From positions 1 to 12,813 of the forward strand of contig JAHWKQ010000039.1 in NCBI GenBank assembly GCA_019347785.1: 12,813 nt of DNA, read 5' to 3'. This document shows, one piece after another, positions 1-6,022 of this stretch. Below the pieces are notes generated by a model, which had not been told where the DNA came from, searched no databases, and saw nothing but the letters and a program-made list of their open reading frames with translations. Source of the DNA: Actinomycetota bacterium (lineage in GTDB: Bacteria > Actinomycetota > Nitriliruptoria > Euzebyales > Egibacteraceae). The translations under genes and the position numbers were made by a program. The first letter of the stretch is position 1; each line of letters opens with the position of its first letter.

Positions 1-87
1 CCGGCGCCGGGCCTCGCCGGGCGGCTGCGCCTGCCCGAGGCTCCCACGCCGCGCGCTGCGCGCCCGCCCGCCCCCGACGAGGCCGGC

Positions 88-810
88 ATGGCGGGGCCGG
101 AGGGGATGGTCGTGCTGTTCCTGCCCGCCCACGACGAGCAGGGGGCGGTCGCGGGGGTCGTCGCGCGGGCGCCGACCCGGGTGCTGGGGCGCCCCGTGCG
201 CGTGGTCGTCGTCGATGACGGCTCCACGGACGCCACCGCCGCGGAGGCCTCCCGCGCCGGCGCGGAGGTCGTATCCGTGGGCCGCAACCTGGGCCTCGGC
301 GCGGCGGTGCGCCGCGGGCTGGCCGAGGGGCTGGCCCGGAACGCCGCGGCCGTGGCCTTCTGCGACGCCGACGGCGAGTACGCCCCCGAGGAGCTCGAGC
401 GCCTGGTGGGGCCCATCCTGGCGGACCGTGCCGACTACGTCGTGGGCTCGCGCTTCGCCGGGGTCATCCACCACATGCGGCCACACCGCCGGCTCGGCAA
501 CCGTCTGCTGACGGCCGCGCTGCGCTTCGTGGCCCGAGCCCCGATCAGCGACGGCCAGAGCGGCTACCGGGCGCTGTCGGCGGCGGCCGCGGCCGACGCC
601 CACATCGCGCACGACTTCAACTACGCGCAGGTCCTGACGCTGGACCTGCTCCAGAAGGGCTACCGGTACGCCGAGGCGCCCATCAGCTACCGCTTCCGCC
701 GACACGGCCGGTCGTACGTCCGCCTGGGCCGGTACCTGCGCCATGTCGTCCCGGCGGTGCACGGCCAGCTCAACCCCGGTCGCGTGGCGGCGCCGCAGCC
801 CGAGCGTTGA
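88..810 (+). CDS. Family 2 glycosyltransferase (polyprenyl-phosphate sugar synthase-like)
   Basis: This is a 240-residue GT-A fold transferase that moves a sugar from a nucleotide donor, probably to a polyprenyl phosphate or a cell-envelope glycan. The motifs are an N-terminal beta strand leading to PAHDE (13-17), the nucleotide-binding DDGSTD (43-48), the metal-binding DADGEY (93-98, the DxD motif), VVGSRF (118-123) and the acceptor-side GQSGYRALS (156-164). The length matches dolichol-phosphate-mannose synthase-like enzymes that lack membrane anchors, and I see no membrane segment, so it should act at the cytoplasmic face. The ATG at 88 was chosen because GAGG lies 5 nt upstream and the catalytic domain begins directly after it. 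The frame stays open to the left edge of the window, so an earlier start cannot be excluded. Donor and acceptor cannot be told from the sequence. It converges on the ABC ATPase with only 7 nt between stops. Confidence 0.88.
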   Translation: MAGPEGMVVLFLPAHDEQGAVAGVVARAPTRVLGRPVRVVVVDDGSTDATAAEASRAGAEVVSVGRNLGLGAAVRRGLAEGLARNAAAVAFCDADGEYAPEELERLVGPILADRADYVVGSRFAGVIHHMRPHRRLGNRLLTAALRFVARAPISDGQSGYRALSAAAAADAHIAHDFNYAQVLTLDLLQKGYRYAEAPISYRFRRHGRSYVRLGRYLRHVVPAVHGQLNPGRVAAPQPER

Positions 811-817
811 CGCCGCC

Positions 818-1915
818 TCAGGGCCCCGGCCGGCCGGTGACGGCGTAGGCGACGGTCGGGGCGCCGGCGTAGTCCAGCGCGACACTGTCCCCGGGGGCGA
901 AGCGGGGCCGCGTGAGAATGCGGGCCCGCACCGTCGGCCCGCCGTTCGGGCGCACGACGTAGACCGCGTCGTGGCCGTAGAACTCCACGTCGGTCACGCT
1001 GGCATCCTCGCCCTCGCGGACCACGAGGTCCTCGGGGCGCACCAGCACCTCGACATCGCCGGTGCGGGACTCGCGCAGGGGAACCGCCCCGACCGCGGTG
1101 GTCACCGCGGGCCCGTGCGCGCGGCCGGGCAGCAGGTTCGAGTCGCCGACGAAGCGCGCGACGGCCCGCGAGGCCGGCGCCGCATACAGGTCGCCGGGCG
1201 GGGCCTGCTGCTCGATGCGCCCGTCCAGCATGATCGCGACCTCGTCGCCCAGGACGAACGCCTCCTCCTGGTCGTGCGTGACGAACAGGGCCGTCATCCC
1301 CAGTCGCCGCAGCAGCGCGGTCACCTCCGCGCGGACCTGCGCCCGTAGGCTGGTGTCGAGGTTGGAGAACGGCTCGTCGAGCAGCAGCAGCGCCGGGCGC
1401 CCCGCCAGCGCGCGGGCCAGGGCGACGCGCTGCTGCTGACCGCCCGACAGCGTCGCCGGCAGGCGGGACGAGAGTCCGGTGAGCTCCACCAGGGCCAGCG
1501 CCTCGTCCACGCCGCCGGACTGCCGCCGCTGGCGCGACAGGCCGAAGCCGACGTTGCGACCGACCGTCATGTGGGGGAACAGCGCCCAGTCCTGGAAGAC
1601 CATGCCCACCCGCCGCCGCTCCGGGTCGACGAAGGCGCCCGGGCCGGTCAGCACCCGACCGCCCACGGCGACCACGCCGGCGCCGGGCCGCTCGAGCCCC
1701 GCGACGGCCCGCAGCAGCGTCGTCTTGCCGCAGCCGCTGGGACCCAGCAGGGCCACCAGACCGCCAGGGGGGACCGCCACGTCGACTCCCCGCAGGACCG
1801 GGGGAGCCCCGTAGGACAGCCGCAGGCCGCGTACGTCGAGCCCCGCCGCGGGCTGCGCCACGGCGGGGGCCCGGTCCCCGTCCCCGGTCGTTCCTCGCCG
1901 AGTGAAGTTTGGCAT
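818..1915 (-). CDS. ABC transporter ATP-binding protein, FbpC-like (ferric iron type)
   Basis: This is a 365-residue ABC ATPase that would power a substrate-binding-protein-dependent importer at the inner face of the membrane. It has Walker A GPSGCGKTT (58-66), Q-loop glutamine 108, signature LSGGQ (156-160), Walker B LLLLDEP (176-182), D-loop SNLD (184-187) and switch histidine 214. A C-terminal TOBE-like regulatory domain follows (about 265-360). The stretch VDPERRRVGMVFQDWALFPH (96-115) resembles the ferric-iron FbpC branch more than the sugar or polyamine branches. That is a judgement from pattern, so the substrate remains open. No permease or binding-protein gene is adjacent, so the partners must be elsewhere. 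The ATG is preceded by TAGGTT and a 7 nt gap, which fits leaderless transcription and supports this start despite an unusual 25-residue N-terminal extension. Confidence 0.9.
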   Translation of the reverse strand: MPNFTRRGTTGDGDRAPAVAQPAAGLDVRGLRLSYGAPPVLRGVDVAVPPGGLVALLGPSGCGKTTLLRAVAGLERPGAGVVAVGGRVLTGPGAFVDPERRRVGMVFQDWALFPHMTVGRNVGFGLSRQRRQSGGVDEALALVELTGLSSRLPATLSGGQQQRVALARALAGRPALLLLDEPFSNLDTSLRAQVRAEVTALLRRLGMTALFVTHDQEEAFVLGDEVAIMLDGRIEQQAPPGDLYAAPASRAVARFVGDSNLLPGRAHGPAVTTAVGAVPLRESRTGDVEVLVRPEDLVVREGEDASVTDVEFYGHDAVYVVRPNGGPTVRARILTRPRFAPGDSVALDYAGAPTVAYAVTGRPGP

Positions 1916-1922
1916 CCCTTAC

Positions 1923-1952
1923 AACCTACCCGGCCCCGCGAGCGGGTACGAA
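1923..1952 (-). promoter_or_regulatory. Probable leaderless promoter of the ABC ATPase gene
   Basis: Read on the minus strand, TAGGTT (1928 to 1923) matches the actinobacterial -10 pattern TAnnnT and ends 7 nt before the ATG at 1915. Transcription would therefore begin at or next to the start codon. A weak -35 candidate, TTCGTA (1952 to 1947), lies 18 nt upstream. No clear Shine-Dalgarno sequence sits at normal spacing. The 120 nt gap is shared with the divergent kinase gene. Confidence 0.45.
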
Positions 1953-2035
1953 CCGGCAGGCGGGTTCGACAGATCGCGCGGCCGCGTGACACTGTTCGGC
2001 CGCAGGGATTCGCGCGGAGAGAGGACCGCACACCC

Positions 2036-3571
2036 ATGGCCGAGCGGCGGGTCGCCGACCGCTACGTGGTGCGCAGCCTGCTCGGGCGGGGCGGCATGGG
2101 CGCGGTGTGGCGGGCCGAGGACACCGTCCTGCGGCGGGAGGTGGCCCTCAAGCAGGTGCAGCCGCCGGCGTCGGTCCCCGAGGACGAGCGGACGGCCATG
2201 CGGTCGCGGATCATGCGCGAGGCCCGCGCGGCGGCGCGACTCAACCACCCCGGCGCGGCGACCGTCTACGACGTGATCGAGGAGCGCGGGCAGGTCTACA
2301 TCGTGATGGAGCTGCTGCGGGCCCCCACGCTGGCCGACCTGGTCGAGCGTGACGGCCCGCTGCCGCCCGCCCGGGCGGCGCGCGTTGGGCTGGGCGTGCT
2401 CGACGTGCTGCGCGCCGCCCACCGTCGCGGGATCGTCCACCGCGCCGTGAAGCCGAGCAACGTCATGGTGCCACCGGACGACGGCGGCAAGCTCGCCGAC
2501 TTCGGGATCGCGTCCCTGCAGGGCAATCCCCAGATCACCAGCTCCGGCCTCATCCTGGGCTCCCCGGCGTACATGTCCCCCGAGCAGGCACGCGACGGCG
2601 CGTGCGGGCCGGCGGCGGACCTGTGGGGGCTGGGCGCCACGCTGTACTTCGCCGTCGAGGGGCGCGGCCCCTTCGACCGCGGCCGCGCGCTGCCGACCCT
2701 CACGGCCGTGCTGCACGCCGACCCGCCACCGCCCCGCAACGCCGGCCCGCTGGAGCCAGTGCTGACGTCGCTGTTGGAGAAGGAGCCCGAGCGGCGTCCG
2801 ACCGGGATCAGGGCCGAGCGCATGCTGCGCGACGTCGCCGGGGAGGGCGAGCCCCGGCCCTCCCAGCCCCCGGCACCGCCCGCCTCCGTCATCTCCCCCG
2901 ACCAGCCGACCGAGCCGGACACCCACCGCCCCCTGCCCGCCGTTCGGGCGCGGCGGCGTGCCCACGGACGGCGCGCCGGCGCGCTCCTCGGGGCCGCGGT
3001 GCTCCTGGTCCTCGCCGCCGTCGCCGTGACCGGTGTCGGCAGGGACGAGCCGGGCCGGCGCGGCGCCGAACGGCCTCAGGCGGCGCCGGACCGCCCCGGC
3101 CGGCCGGGCGGGACACCCGGCACCGCCGCCGTGCCCCAGGGCTGGACCCGCTACACCGACGCGGCGACCGGCTACCGGATCGCCCACCCGGACGGCTGGG
3201 ACGTCGAGCGGCTCGACGACTCACGGACGGACTTCCGTGACCCGGTCACGGGGACCTACCTGCGCGTGGACTGGACCGACTCACCGGGGGACTCACCCGT
3301 GGCGGCGTGGCGCTCGCAGTCGGAGGCCTTCGGCGCCGAGCACGCGGACTACCGGGAGATCCGCATCACCCCGACCACCTACAAGGGCTTCGACGCGGCC
3401 CTGTGGGAGTACCGCTACTCCGAGGGCGGCGCCGAACTGCGCGCGGCCAACCTGGGCTTCACGACCGGCGACTACGGCTTCGCGCTCAACTTCCAGACGC
3501 GCACCGGGCGGTGGCGGGCCTCCCAGGACCTGTTCGCCGCCTTCAAGGACTCGTTCCAGGCGCCGGGCTGA
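2036..3571 (+). CDS. PknB-type receptor Ser/Thr kinase, probable pseudokinase (HRD to HRA)
   Basis: This is a 511-residue transmembrane protein with an N-terminal protein kinase domain (about 10-268), a proline-rich linker, one membrane helix (about 315-334) and an extracytoplasmic domain (about 365-510). The glycine loop GRGGMG (17-22), ATP-anchoring K39 (VALK), helix C E62, K139, N142 and DFG (155-157) are present. The catalytic-loop motif reads HRAVKPSN, so the proton-accepting aspartate of HRD is A137 (codon GCC at 2444-2446). The APE motif is SPE (181-183). By family knowledge such a protein should bind ATP but phosphorylate poorly or not at all. The outer domain has the look of sensor domains on actinobacterial kinases (YRIAHPDGW, WEYRYSEGG), but its ligand is unknown. 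I chose the ATG at 2036 because the kinase fold starts there and a purine-rich GGAGAGAGG (2016-2024) lies upstream. The frame open further upstream is antisense to the ABC gene. Confidence 0.92.
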   Translation: MAERRVADRYVVRSLLGRGGMGAVWRAEDTVLRREVALKQVQPPASVPEDERTAMRSRIMREARAAARLNHPGAATVYDVIEERGQVYIVMELLRAPTLADLVERDGPLPPARAARVGLGVLDVLRAAHRRGIVHRAVKPSNVMVPPDDGGKLADFGIASLQGNPQITSSGLILGSPAYMSPEQARDGACGPAADLWGLGATLYFAVEGRGPFDRGRALPTLTAVLHADPPPPRNAGPLEPVLTSLLEKEPERRPTGIRAERMLRDVAGEGEPRPSQPPAPPASVISPDQPTEPDTHRPLPAVRARRRAHGRRAGALLGAAVLLVLAAVAVTGVGRDEPGRRGAERPQAAPDRPGRPGGTPGTAAVPQGWTRYTDAATGYRIAHPDGWDVERLDDSRTDFRDPVTGTYLRVDWTDSPGDSPVAAWRSQSEAFGAEHADYREIRITPTTYKGFDAALWEYRYSEGGAELRAANLGFTTGDYGFALNFQTRTGRWRASQDLFAAFKDSFQAPG

Positions 3572-3573
3572 GC

Positions 3574-3602
3574 ACCCGGGCTTGTGCGGCGGGGGCCCGG
3601 GT
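3574..3602. repeat. 7-bp inverted repeat after the kinase gene
   Basis: ACCCGGG (3574-3580) and CCCGGGT (3596-3602) form a perfect inverted repeat with a 15 nt loop, starting 3 nt after the kinase stop. No T-run follows. It overlaps the putative -35 box of the next gene and abuts its -10 box. It could be a weak terminator, an operator, or chance in GC-rich DNA. Confidence 0.35.
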
Positions 3603-3609
3603 CTATCGT
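3582..3609 (+). promoter_or_regulatory. Candidate promoter of the ABM-like/OsmC/YbaK cluster
   Basis: TTGTGC (3582-3587) and TATCGT (3604-3609) are separated by 16 nt and resemble -35 and -10 boxes of the main sigma factor. They lie 32 nt before the ATG at 3642. The pair is embedded in the inverted repeat at 3574-3602, so a repressor could act here. This is inferred from sequence only. Confidence 0.4.
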
Positions 3610-3641
3610 CGGTGCTCCGCACGAGGCGGGTTGGGGGCGAC

Positions 3642-3938
3642 ATGGAATTCGTGCAGCTGATCGAGCTCAGGACCAAGCACATCGACCAGGTCAACGCGCT
3701 CGTCGACGAGTGGCTGGCGCGCACGGCCGGGCGTCGCAGCGCCCGGCGGCGGATGAGCTGCGCCGACCGCGACGACCCGGGTGTCTACGTCGAGGTCGTC
3801 GAGTTCCCCTCGTACGAGGAGGCGATGCGCAACTCCGAGCTGCCCGCGACCCAGGAGTGGGCCGACCGCGTCAGCGAGGTGTGCGAGTCCCCGCCGCTGT
3901 TCCGCAACCTCGACGTCATCCGCCGGGAGGACCTGTAG
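3642..3938 (+). CDS. Small ABM-like (dimeric alpha/beta barrel) protein of unknown function
   Basis: This 98-residue protein starts MEFVQLIEL. It has the pattern of a short ferredoxin-like alpha/beta fold: a first strand (VQLIELRT), a helix (IDQVNALVDEWLART), a middle strand (GVYVEVVEFPSYEEAMRNSE) and a final helix and strand (ADRVSEVCE... LFRNLDVI). That layout is typical of antibiotic biosynthesis monooxygenase-like and Dabb proteins, which work as dimers. Related small proteins occur in actinobacteria without assigned function. I see no catalytic motif that fixes a reaction. The ATG was chosen because the conserved fold begins there; the ribosome site is poor (a GGGGG run just upstream). 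It is first in a same-strand cluster, with the OsmC gene 55 nt downstream, which hints at an oxidative-stress or detoxification role but does not prove it. Confidence 0.75.
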   Translation: MEFVQLIELRTKHIDQVNALVDEWLARTAGRRSARRRMSCADRDDPGVYVEVVEFPSYEEAMRNSELPATQEWADRVSEVCESPPLFRNLDVIRREDL

Positions 3939-3993
3939 GCTTCGTCGCCCGCGCGGCGACGGGCCGCCGGATCCGACCGGGAGGCCGGCATGG

Positions 3994-4473
3994 GTGAGCG
4001 CCATGGGTGAGGTCGCGTACGAGTCACATGTGAGGGTGACGCGCGAGCGCGGGCCGGACCGGGGGGCCGACCTGCCGGCCGGGGAGTACGTCGCCTTCGG
4101 TGTCCACGGCGCGGTCGCCGAGCACTACGGCGTGTCGATGGAGGACTTCGACCCCACGTCGACGACGCTGGACTACGTGGTCGCGGCCGCCGCCGGGTGA
4201 CTGACCGGAACCTTCGGCGGTGCGCTGGAGGCCAGGAAGATCCCTGCGGACCAGGGCCGGCTGCGCTCGACCGCCGTCGGTGAGATCGAGGTCGAGGGGC
4301 GGGTCCTCGTCATCAAGCGGATCCACGTGACCTACCGGCTGGAGGTCGGCGCCGACGTCGACCGGGAGGCCGTGGAGCGGGTCATGCGGGTCCACGCCGA
4401 CCGCTGCCCCGTGTACCGCAGCATCCATCCGCAGATCCACGTCACCACCTCGCTCGAGCTCGAGGAGGCCTGA
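3994..4473 (+). CDS. OsmC-family peroxidase with in-frame TGA at the catalytic Cys (candidate selenoprotein)
   Basis: Read through one TGA (4198-4200), this frame gives a 159-residue OsmC/Ohr-superfamily protein. These are dimeric enzymes that reduce organic hydroperoxides with two cysteines. Before the TGA come LPAGEYVAFGVHGAVAEHYG and TTLDYVVAAAAG; after it, LTGTFGGALEARKIP, a helix-strand region and ADRCPVYRSIHPQ. In E. coli OsmC the reactive cysteines sit in AACFS and AGCPVS. Here the TGA (codon 69) occupies the first and C138 the second. Selenocysteine at residue 69 is therefore the favoured reading. Codon use stays strongly GC3-rich on both sides of the TGA and there is no frameshift, so the gene does not look decayed. 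The alternatives are a sequencing error, a recent nonsense mutation, or termination giving a 68-residue fragment (3994-4200). GTG 3994 was chosen because GGGAGG (3979-3984) lies 9 nt upstream; ATG 4003 is the alternative start (156 residues). Confidence 0.8.
4198..4200 (+). other. In-frame TGA, proposed selenocysteine codon
   Basis: The TGA lies between GCCGGG (Ala-Gly) and CTGACC (Leu-Thr), where OsmC relatives carry a cysteine in an A-G-C-L context. TGC to TGA differs by one base. No plausible reinitiation codon follows in this frame until GTG 4327, deep inside the domain, so termination here would destroy the enzyme. Confidence 0.65.
4201..4240 (+). promoter_or_regulatory. SECIS-like stem-loop downstream of the TGA
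   Basis: CTTC (4212-4215) can pair with GAAG (4236-4239). Above it two alternative upper stems are possible. GGC (4216-4218) can pair with GCC (4231-4233), leaving AG bulged on the 3' side and a 12 nt loop that begins GG, 19 nt after the TGA. Alternatively CTGG (4225-4228) pairs with CCAG (4232-4235) around the loop AGG. Bacterial SECIS elements are short hairpins inside the coding region just after UGA, with G at the start of the apical loop, so both folds have roughly the right position. The element is loosely defined in bacteria, and GC-rich DNA forms hairpins readily. Confidence 0.4.
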
Positions 4474-4510
4474 CGCGGGCCGGGGACGGGATCCGGCCGC
4501 GTGGGACCGC

Positions 4511-4996
4511 GTGGAGGCCGCGGTCCTGGGTCACCTCGACGCGCTCGGCGCGTCCTATGAGGTGGTCCGCATCGACCCGCGAGACGCCGACACCGCAGCG
4601 TTCTGCGCCCGCTACGGCTACGCCGAGCACGAGTCGGGCAACTGCATCCTCGTGGGGGCCAGGAGCGACCCGAGGCGGTACGCGGCCTGCCTCGTGCAGG
4701 CCACGCGCCGCGTCGACGTGAACCGGACCGTGCGTCGTCTGCTCGGCGCGCGCAAGGTCTCCTTCGCATCGGCGGAGGAGGCCACGGCCGTGACCGGCAT
4801 GCTGCCCGGTGGCGTGACCCCGTTCGGCCTCCCCGACGAGGTCACCCTGTACGTGGACGCGCCGGTCGCCGCGCTCCGCCGCGTCGTCGTGGGAGCGGGC
4901 AGCAGGGCACTGAAGGTCGAGGTCGACGGGGTGGTGTTCGCGCGCATGCCCGGCGCCACCGTGGTTCGCGGGCTGGGCGCGCCGCCGCCGGCCTGA
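4511..4996 (+). CDS. YbaK/ProX-type aminoacyl-tRNA deacylase-like protein
   Basis: This is a 161-residue single-domain protein of the YbaK/aaRS-associated family, whose members hydrolyse mischarged tRNA such as Cys-tRNA(Pro) or Ala-tRNA(Pro). Visible family motifs are DPRDADTAAFCARYG (22-36), GNCILVGAR (43-51), VNRTVRRLLGARKVSFAS (70-87, with the conserved lysine K82), TGMLPGGVTPFGLP (95-108) and GAGSRALKVEVD (128-139). The domain is complete and not fused to a synthetase. Which tRNA it edits cannot be told. The start is GTG 4511, with GGGAC 4 nt upstream and the conserved first helix immediately after. It lies 37 nt after the OsmC gene on the same strand, so co-transcription is likely. If the OsmC protein does contain selenocysteine, a tRNA-editing neighbour is intriguing, but I see no direct functional link. 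Confidence 0.85.
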   Translation: MEAAVLGHLDALGASYEVVRIDPRDADTAAFCARYGYAEHESGNCILVGARSDPRRYAACLVQATRRVDVNRTVRRLLGARKVSFASAEEATAVTGMLPGGVTPFGLPDEVTLYVDAPVAALRRVVVGAGSRALKVEVDGVVFARMPGATVVRGLGAPPPA

Positions 4997-5008
4997 GCGC
5001 GGACTCAG
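4993..5008. terminator. Small hairpin at the convergent YbaK/ADH junction
   Basis: CTGAG (4993-4997) and CTCAG (5004-5008) are inverted repeats around a 6 nt loop. Each arm contains the stop codon of one of the two convergent genes. A stem this short without a T-run makes termination uncertain. Confidence 0.3.
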
Positions 5009-6009
5009 CGTGGCATCCGCAGGACGCCGGCGCCGCGCATCCGACCGTCGGCGAGGGCCCGCAGGGCGGCGTCGGCCTCGTCGAACTCGAACGGGGTGGT
5101 GGTGGCACGGACGGGGAGCCGGGCCGCGAGCTCGAGGAATTCCCGGCCGTCCCTGCGCGTGTTGGCCGTGACGCTGCACACCGCCCGCTCACCGAACAGG
5201 TGCTCGGCGTAGGACAGCGCGGGGACGTCGGTCAGGTGGATGCCGGCGATGGCCAAAGTGCCGCCGCGGTCGAGCGCAGCCAGCGCCTCGGGGACGACCT
5301 CCCCGGCCGGCGCGAAGGTGACGGCGGCGTCGAGTCGGCGCGGGGGCGGACGGCCGGGTGCGCCGGCCGACGCCGCTCCCAGCTCCAGGGCCAGACGGCG
5401 GGCGCGCTCGGAGCGGGAGACGACGTGCACCTCGGCGCCCTCGTGCAGGGCCACCTGCGCCGCGAGGTGCGCGGAGGCGCCGAAGCCGTAGATGCCGAGG
5501 CGGCCGCCGGGGGGCAGCCGCGCGCGGCGCAGCGCCCGGTAGCCGATGATGCCGGCGCACAGCAGCGGCGCGGCCTCCTCGTCGGCGAACCGCTCCGGCA
5601 GGGCGTACGCGAAGGCCTCGTCCACGACGGCCAGCTCCGCATAGCCGCCGTCGGCGTCCCAGCCGGTGAAGCGCGGCGCCACGCACAGGTTCTCGTCGCC
5701 CCGCAGGCAGAAGCGGCAGACGCCGCAGGCGTGCCGCAGCCAGGCGACGCCGATCCGGTCGCCGACGGTGAAGCGGGTCGCCCCGTGGCCGCGCCCCTCG
5801 ACGACGCCGACGACCTCGTGGCCGGGTACCACCCCGGGGCGACGGGGCGCGAGGTCGCCCTCGGCCAGGTGCAGGTCGGTGCGGCAGACGCCGCAGGCCC
5901 GCACCCGCACCAGGACCTCTCCCGGCCCCGGCCGCGGCGGCTCGCGCTCGACGAGGCGCAGCGGCCCCGAGCTGACCGGTCCCGGCCTGCCGACGATCCA
6001 GGCTCGCAC
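5005..6009 (-). CDS. Zinc-dependent alcohol dehydrogenase (medium-chain family)
   Basis: This is a 334-residue medium-chain dehydrogenase that would oxidise alcohols or reduce aldehydes with NAD(P). The catalytic zinc ligands are C42 (GVCRTDLH), H64 (PGHEVVG) and C151 (PLLCAGIIGY). The structural zinc site is complete with C95, C98, C101 and C109. A Rossmann segment YGFGASAHLAAQ (174-185) begins the cofactor domain, and the acidic residue after the second strand is replaced by VSRSERARR (195-203). That suggests NADP(H) rather than NAD(H), though this is an inference. It resembles the AdhA-like zinc-binding ADH group of actinobacteria. Substrate unknown. The start is GTG 6009, with no Shine-Dalgarno; TACCCT ends 6 nt upstream, which fits a leaderless message. 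It lies 42 nt downstream of the glutamate dehydrogenase stop on the same strand but probably has its own promoter. Confidence 0.9.
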   Translation of the reverse strand: MRAWIVGRPGPVSSGPLRLVEREPPRPGPGEVLVRVRACGVCRTDLHLAEGDLAPRRPGVVPGHEVVGVVEGRGHGATRFTVGDRIGVAWLRHACGVCRFCLRGDENLCVAPRFTGWDADGGYAELAVVDEAFAYALPERFADEEAAPLLCAGIIGYRALRRARLPPGGRLGIYGFGASAHLAAQVALHEGAEVHVVSRSERARRLALELGAASAGAPGRPPPRRLDAAVTFAPAGEVVPEALAALDRGGTLAIAGIHLTDVPALSYAEHLFGERAVCSVTANTRRDGREFLELAARLPVRATTTPFEFDEADAALRALADGRMRGAGVLRMPR

Positions 6010-6015
6010 GCGACG

Positions 6016-6021
6016 AGGGTA
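6016..6021 (-). promoter_or_regulatory. Probable leaderless -10 box of the alcohol dehydrogenase gene
   Basis: On the minus strand TACCCT (6021 to 6016) ends 6 nt before the GTG at 6009, and no ribosome site is present. The same hexamer precedes the DUF3159 gene at 9034. No convincing -35 box is visible at 16-18 nt. Confidence 0.45.
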
Positions 6022-6022
6022 G

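Noticed and set aside
1..87. A separate gene end before the glycosyltransferase
   Set aside because: All three plus-strand frames are open in this short stretch, so no gene end or extension can be supported; the sequence looks like low-complexity Pro/Ala/Arg coding or spacer.
1571..2035. N-terminal extension of the kinase by 155 residues
   Set aside because: It lies antisense to the ABC ATPase coding sequence, and the kinase fold begins right after ATG 2036.
4003..4200. A separate 65-residue gene ending at the TGA
   Set aside because: It would hold only the N-terminal half of an OsmC domain, and the other half continues in the same frame without a start codon. Read-through of the TGA explains both.
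4246..4256. The CCCTG/CAGGG hairpin at 4242-4256 as the SECIS element
   Set aside because: Its loop lies about 47 nt after the TGA, further than bacterial SECIS loops normally are; the fold at 4212-4239 is better placed.
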